Shown: positions 60,973-64,000 of the stretch, in pieces | Layout: every line of letters begins with the position of its first letter | Position numbering within the stretch: the stretch's first letter is position 1 | Origin: Marimicrobium sp963934845 | GTDB taxonomy: Bacteria > Pseudomonadota > Gammaproteobacteria > Pseudomonadales > Halieaceae | Length of the DNA stretch: 64,000 nucleotides | NCBI GenBank assembly: GCA_963934845.1 | Contig: CAWWAG010000005.1 | Coordinates: 1 to 64,000 of the forward strand | Direction of reading: 5' to 3' | Position numbers and translations under genes: made by a program | The notes under the pieces: generated by a model | Databases searched by the model: none | What the model was told of the DNA's origin: nothing | What the model saw: only the letters and a program-made list of their open reading frames with translations

Positions 60973-62238
60973 ATGAACCCATTCACTTACCGTGAAGGAA
61001 GCCTGTTTGCCGAAAACGTCGCCGTCAGAAAAATTGTGGCTGCCCATGGCACGCCCTGCTATATCTATTCGCGAGCGGCACTGGAAGCAGCCTTTATTGA
61101 GTATCAGCAGGCGCTGGTGGGCGTTGAACACCTGATTTGCTATGCAGTGAAAGCTAATTCCAACCTGGCCGTACTCAATGTGTTGGCGCGGCTAGGTGCG
61201 GGTTTCGACATCGTATCTGGTGGCGAGCTCGAGCGCGTGATCGCCGCCGGTGGCGACCCGGCAAAAATCGTCTTCTCTGGGGTCAGCAAAAAGCCCACAG
61301 AAATGGCCGCTGCCCTGGAACTCGGCATTCACTGCTTTAACCTGGAATCCGCCAGCGAACTCGAGGTGCTGAACAGAGTCGCTGGCGATCTTGGCCGCGT
61401 GGCGTCAGTGTCTGTGCGGGTCAATCCCGATGTGGATGCCAAAACCCACCCTTATATCTCCACCGGTTTGCGCGAAAACAAATTCGGCCTGAGTATTGCA
61501 GACGCCTCGCAGGTGTATCAACGTGCGGCACAGCTGGAGCACATAAAGGTCGTCGGTCTGGATTGCCATATTGGCTCACAGCTCACAGAGGTCAGCCCGT
61601 TTATTGACGCGCTGCACCGCTTGCTGGCCCTGGTAGATTCCCTGGCCGAACAGGGTATTGCGATTCAGCACCTGGACCTGGGTGGTGGGCTTGGCGTGCA
61701 CTACCGGGATGAAACGCCACCTTCAGTCGCGCAGTATATTGGCGCGATACGCGAGGTATTGGGCGATCGCAAGGTGCAACTGATGTTTGAACCGGGACGT
61801 TCAATTGCCGCCAACGCCGGCCTGCTGGTAATGCAGGTGGAATACCTCAAATCCACACCAGATCATCACTTCGCTCTGGTAGACGCGGCCATGAATGACA
61901 TGATCCGCCCAGCACTCTACCAGGCGTGGATGGATATCCAGCGCGTGGAGCAGAACAGCGAGGGGCAGCAAGCGCAGTGGGATGTGGTAGGGCCGGTGTG
62001 TGAAACCGGAGATTTCCTGGGAAAGGACAGGACGCTGGCACTGAGCCAGGGGGATTTGCTGGCGATGTTTGGGGCCGGCGCCTACGGTTTCACAATGAGT
62101 TCCAATTACAACAGTCGCGGTCGTGCGCCAGAAATCATGGTGGATGGGGATGACATGCACCTGATACGGTCGCGAGAGACATTCGCAGATCTCGTTCGCG
62201 GCGAAACTCGCTTGCCCGCGCTGGGCGCGGCCGATTGA
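60973..62238 (+). CDS. lysA: Diaminopimelate decarboxylase
   Basis: Pyridoxal-phosphate enzyme making L-lysine from meso-diaminopimelate. The alanine-racemase-type barrel has Lys60 in CYAVKANSN for the cofactor, GLDCHIGSQL, HLDLGGGLGVHY and FEPGRSIAANAG, and the C-terminal CETGDFLGKDR contains the substrate Cys. 421 residues, normal for the family. It has an AGAGGTGG site and forms an operon with dapF. Confidence 0.97.
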   Translation: MNPFTYREGSLFAENVAVRKIVAAHGTPCYIYSRAALEAAFIEYQQALVGVEHLICYAVKANSNLAVLNVLARLGAGFDIVSGGELERVIAAGGDPAKIVFSGVSKKPTEMAAALELGIHCFNLESASELEVLNRVAGDLGRVASVSVRVNPDVDAKTHPYISTGLRENKFGLSIADASQVYQRAAQLEHIKVVGLDCHIGSQLTEVSPFIDALHRLLALVDSLAEQGIAIQHLDLGGGLGVHYRDETPPSVAQYIGAIREVLGDRKVQLMFEPGRSIAANAGLLVMQVEYLKSTPDHHFALVDAAMNDMIRPALYQAWMDIQRVEQNSEGQQAQWDVVGPVCETGDFLGKDRTLALSQGDLLAMFGAGAYGFTMSSNYNSRGRAPEIMVDGDDMHLIRSRETFADLVRGETRLPALGAAD

Positions 62239-62252
62239 GCAGGTAGGGATGT

Positions 62253-63083
62253 ATGCTATTAAAATTCACCAAAATGCACGGCACAGGGAATGACTTTGTC
62301 GTCATCGACCTGATCAGCCAGCATTACAAAATGCGCTCCTGGGACGTACGCAAGCTGGCGGACAGGCATTTCGGCGTGGGCTGTGATCAGGTCCTGGTGG
62401 TGGAGGCGCCGCAAAGCCCACAGGCGGATTTTCGCTATCGCATCTTCAATGCCGATGGCACAGAAGTGGAGCAATGCGGCAATGGCGCGCGCTGTTTCGC
62501 GCGCTTCGTGCGAGAGAAAAAATTGACCACGAAGAAGATAATCAGCGTTGAAACCTCCTCCGGGGTAATCGAACTGCGCGTGCGCCCCAATGACGATGTT
62601 GAAGTCAACATGGGCGCGCCGCAATTTGAGCCCGCAGGTATCCCCTTCGCAGCCAGCGCGAGGGCACCCAGTTATCAGCTGCAGGTGGACGGCAGGGAAG
62701 TGGAAATCGGCGCGGTGTCGGTGGGTAATCCCCATGCGGTGTTGCGTGTCAGCAATACGAGCCGCGCAGGCGTCGAGCAACTGGGGCCATTAATCGAGTC
62801 TCACCCCGATTTCCCACAGCGAGTAAACGTCGGTTTCATGCAAATTGTTTCGGAAAGGGAGATCCAGCTACGCGTCTATGAGCGTGGTGCAGGCGAAACC
62901 CTCGCCTGCGGCACGGGCGCCTGTGCGGCGGTCGTATACGGCGTTTCCCGCGGCTGGCTGAGCGAATCCGTGACAGTTGGACTGCCGGGGGGTAAGCTTT
63001 CTGTGTCGTGGGCGGGGGAAGGCCAACCGGTCATAATGACCGGCCCCACCGCAATCGTGTTTGAAGGCACAATAAAAATTTGA
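62253..63083 (+). CDS. dapF: Diaminopimelate epimerase
   Basis: Converts LL- to meso-diaminopimelate, precursor for both lysine and peptidoglycan. The two catalytic cysteines are in the repeated motifs VEQCGNGARC and LACGTGACA. KMHGTGNDFVVID is the family start. 276 residues against 274 in E. coli. Followed 45 bases later by the DUF484 gene. Confidence 0.98.
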   Translation: MLLKFTKMHGTGNDFVVIDLISQHYKMRSWDVRKLADRHFGVGCDQVLVVEAPQSPQADFRYRIFNADGTEVEQCGNGARCFARFVREKKLTTKKIISVETSSGVIELRVRPNDDVEVNMGAPQFEPAGIPFAASARAPSYQLQVDGREVEIGAVSVGNPHAVLRVSNTSRAGVEQLGPLIESHPDFPQRVNVGFMQIVSEREIQLRVYERGAGETLACGTGACAAVVYGVSRGWLSESVTVGLPGGKLSVSWAGEGQPVIMTGPTAIVFEGTIKI

Positions 63084-63128
63084 GACTCCGTTAGCGGAGC
63101 ACATTCACAGCAGGGAGAGGCAGCGATA

Positions 63129-63863
63129 ATGTCAGCCAGTGAAAAACGGGACGCAGCAGTCAAGGTTGCAGCGGAGCAGGGCAGTGACTCTGGGCTCACC
63201 GACGAATCCGTGCGCGAATACCTCAAGAACCATGACGATTTTTTGCAGCGCTATCCCGATATGCTGGATTACCTGCATGTCTCCCACGTCTCCGGCAGTG
63301 CGATATCACTGGTGGAAAAGCAGGTCAGTGTACTGCGCGAACGCAACACCGAGATACGCCAGCGACTCAAGGTACTTTCCACCAATGCCAAAGACAATGA
63401 CACCTTGTACGAACAGACCCGCTCGCTGGTGCTGAAGTTGCTCGACGCCAATTCTGTAGAGGCTGTTTACAGTAGCTTTATGGCGTCCATGAAAGAAGAC
63501 TTCCACGTCGATTACGCGAGTATGATTCTGTACAGCGACAGCAGCAATGATGAAGGCTGGCGCACAGAACCCCGCGAATCGGTCAAAAAAGAAATTGGTT
63601 CTTTGTTCCGAGGCCACAAAGCGGTGTCTGGCACTCTCCGCACAGAAGAACTCAATTTTCTGTTTGCAGAGGGCGATGCAGTCGGTTCTGCGGCAATGAT
63701 GCCGCTGTCTGACAAGGGGCCTGAGAGCGTATCGCTGGGACTGATAGCAGTGGGCAGCGCAGACCCAAACCACTACGGCAATACCGTAGGCACACTATTC
63801 CTGTCACATATCGCAGACATTATCGTCAAGCTGTTGGCGCGCCTGAACTACGCGAGAGACTGA
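63129..63863 (+). CDS. DUF484 family protein
   Basis: GAF-like protein of 244 residues of the DUF484 family, function unknown. VREYLKNHDDFLQRYPDML is the conserved opening, followed by a helical coiled-coil and a GAF-type sensor fold in the C-terminal two thirds (ASMILYSD, LRTEELNFLF, AVGSADPNHYG). Its place between dapF and xerC is conserved in gammaproteobacteria. Confidence 0.93.
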   Translation: MSASEKRDAAVKVAAEQGSDSGLTDESVREYLKNHDDFLQRYPDMLDYLHVSHVSGSAISLVEKQVSVLRERNTEIRQRLKVLSTNAKDNDTLYEQTRSLVLKLLDANSVEAVYSSFMASMKEDFHVDYASMILYSDSSNDEGWRTEPRESVKKEIGSLFRGHKAVSGTLRTEELNFLFAEGDAVGSAAMMPLSDKGPESVSLGLIAVGSADPNHYGNTVGTLFLSHIADIIVKLLARLNYARD

Positions 63864-63870
63864 GGCCGCC

Positions 63871-64000
63871 TTGCACACGACGCCCGCGCAGGACGAACCG
63901 CTGGGAGTATCTGCCACACGGTTCCTCGATTATATACGTGACGTACGTCAGCTCTCGCCACACACTATCAGTAATTATCAGCGCGACCTGATATCACTGG
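63871..64000 (+). CDS. xerC: Tyrosine recombinase XerC, 3' end missing
   Basis: Start of the site-specific recombinase that resolves chromosome dimers at dif. The 43 codons visible give the N-terminal SAM-like domain: SATRFLDYIRDVRQLSPHTISNYQRDL. Translation most likely begins at TTG (63871), with TGAGG (63861-63865) upstream, eight bases after the DUF484 stop. The gene continues beyond the window. Confidence 0.92.
   Translation, partial: MHTTPAQDEPLGVSATRFLDYIRDVRQLSPHTISNYQRDLISL

Noticed and set aside
1..64000. CRISPR array, phage, integrative element, or defence island
   Set aside because: No regularly spaced repeats, integrase, att repeats, capsid or toxin-antitoxin genes were seen; the only mobile trace is the IS110 remnant.

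Overview
The window reads as chromosomal DNA of an aerobic, probably marine gammaproteobacterium. The evidence is housekeeping gene order: hemCDXY divergent from argH, lptM-lysA-dapF-DUF484-xerC next to cyaY, trxA-rho-ubiD, and a TIGR02444 gene divergent from a YheS-type ABC-F gene. Placement in the Cellvibrionales (for example Halieaceae/OM60) is an inference from gene content: LLM oxidoreductases, phasins and a beta-glucan locus. Coding density is high, genes lie on both strands, and no rRNA, tRNA or CRISPR was seen.

Region 1 (1-10.5 kb) is a sugar-polymer utilisation locus: a GH3 beta-glucosidase whose 5' end is outside the window, a sugar-porter MFS protein, an exported TIM-barrel glycoside hydrolase, a second GH3 enzyme without signal peptide, glucokinase and a GPH-type symporter, all co-directional and tightly spaced. 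A convergent lipoprotein with a carbohydrate-binding-like C-terminus follows. The logic is uptake of beta-glucan fragments, hydrolysis to glucose and phosphorylation; laminarin-type beta-1,3-glucan is a plausible but unproven substrate.

Region 2 (10.5-13 kb) is a scar: a small exported protein, a small membrane protein, a wrecked IS110-type transposase running into a broken short-chain dehydrogenase gene, and a SnoaL-like gene.

Region 3 (13-26.5 kb) holds a copper P-type ATPase, an acyltransferase-dinG pair, a small cysteine-rich exported protein behind an AT-rich regulatory region, a tyrosine phosphatase, a TetR regulator, rpsT, a ferritin-like diiron protein divergent from an AraC regulator, and an overlapping pair encoding a thiolase-fold protein without thiolase catalytic residues and an LLM oxidoreductase.

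Region 4 (26.5-43 kb): hslO (Hsp33), pckA, two phasins with a PhaD-like TetR regulator, a methyltransferase, peroxiredoxin, SLC13 transporter, moaA, a MoxR AAA ATPase / VWA protein / zinc ribbon / DUF1631 run, a second LLM oxidoreductase, pilU and an APH-family phosphotransferase.

Region 5 (43-64 kb) is core metabolism and stress: gshA, dsbB, rsd/algQ, a lipoprotein FKBP, TIGR02444, yheS, a GIY-YIG protein, trxA, rho, ubiD, hemYXDC, argH, a DUF3187 protein with an apparent frameshift at its start, cyaY, lptM, lysA, dapF, DUF484 and the 5' end of xerC. No clear new defence or mobile system was found; the best leads are the unclassified hydrolase and lipoprotein of the glucan locus, the diiron/AraC pair, the catalytically divergent thiolase, and the DUF3187 and SDR/IS110 lesions.
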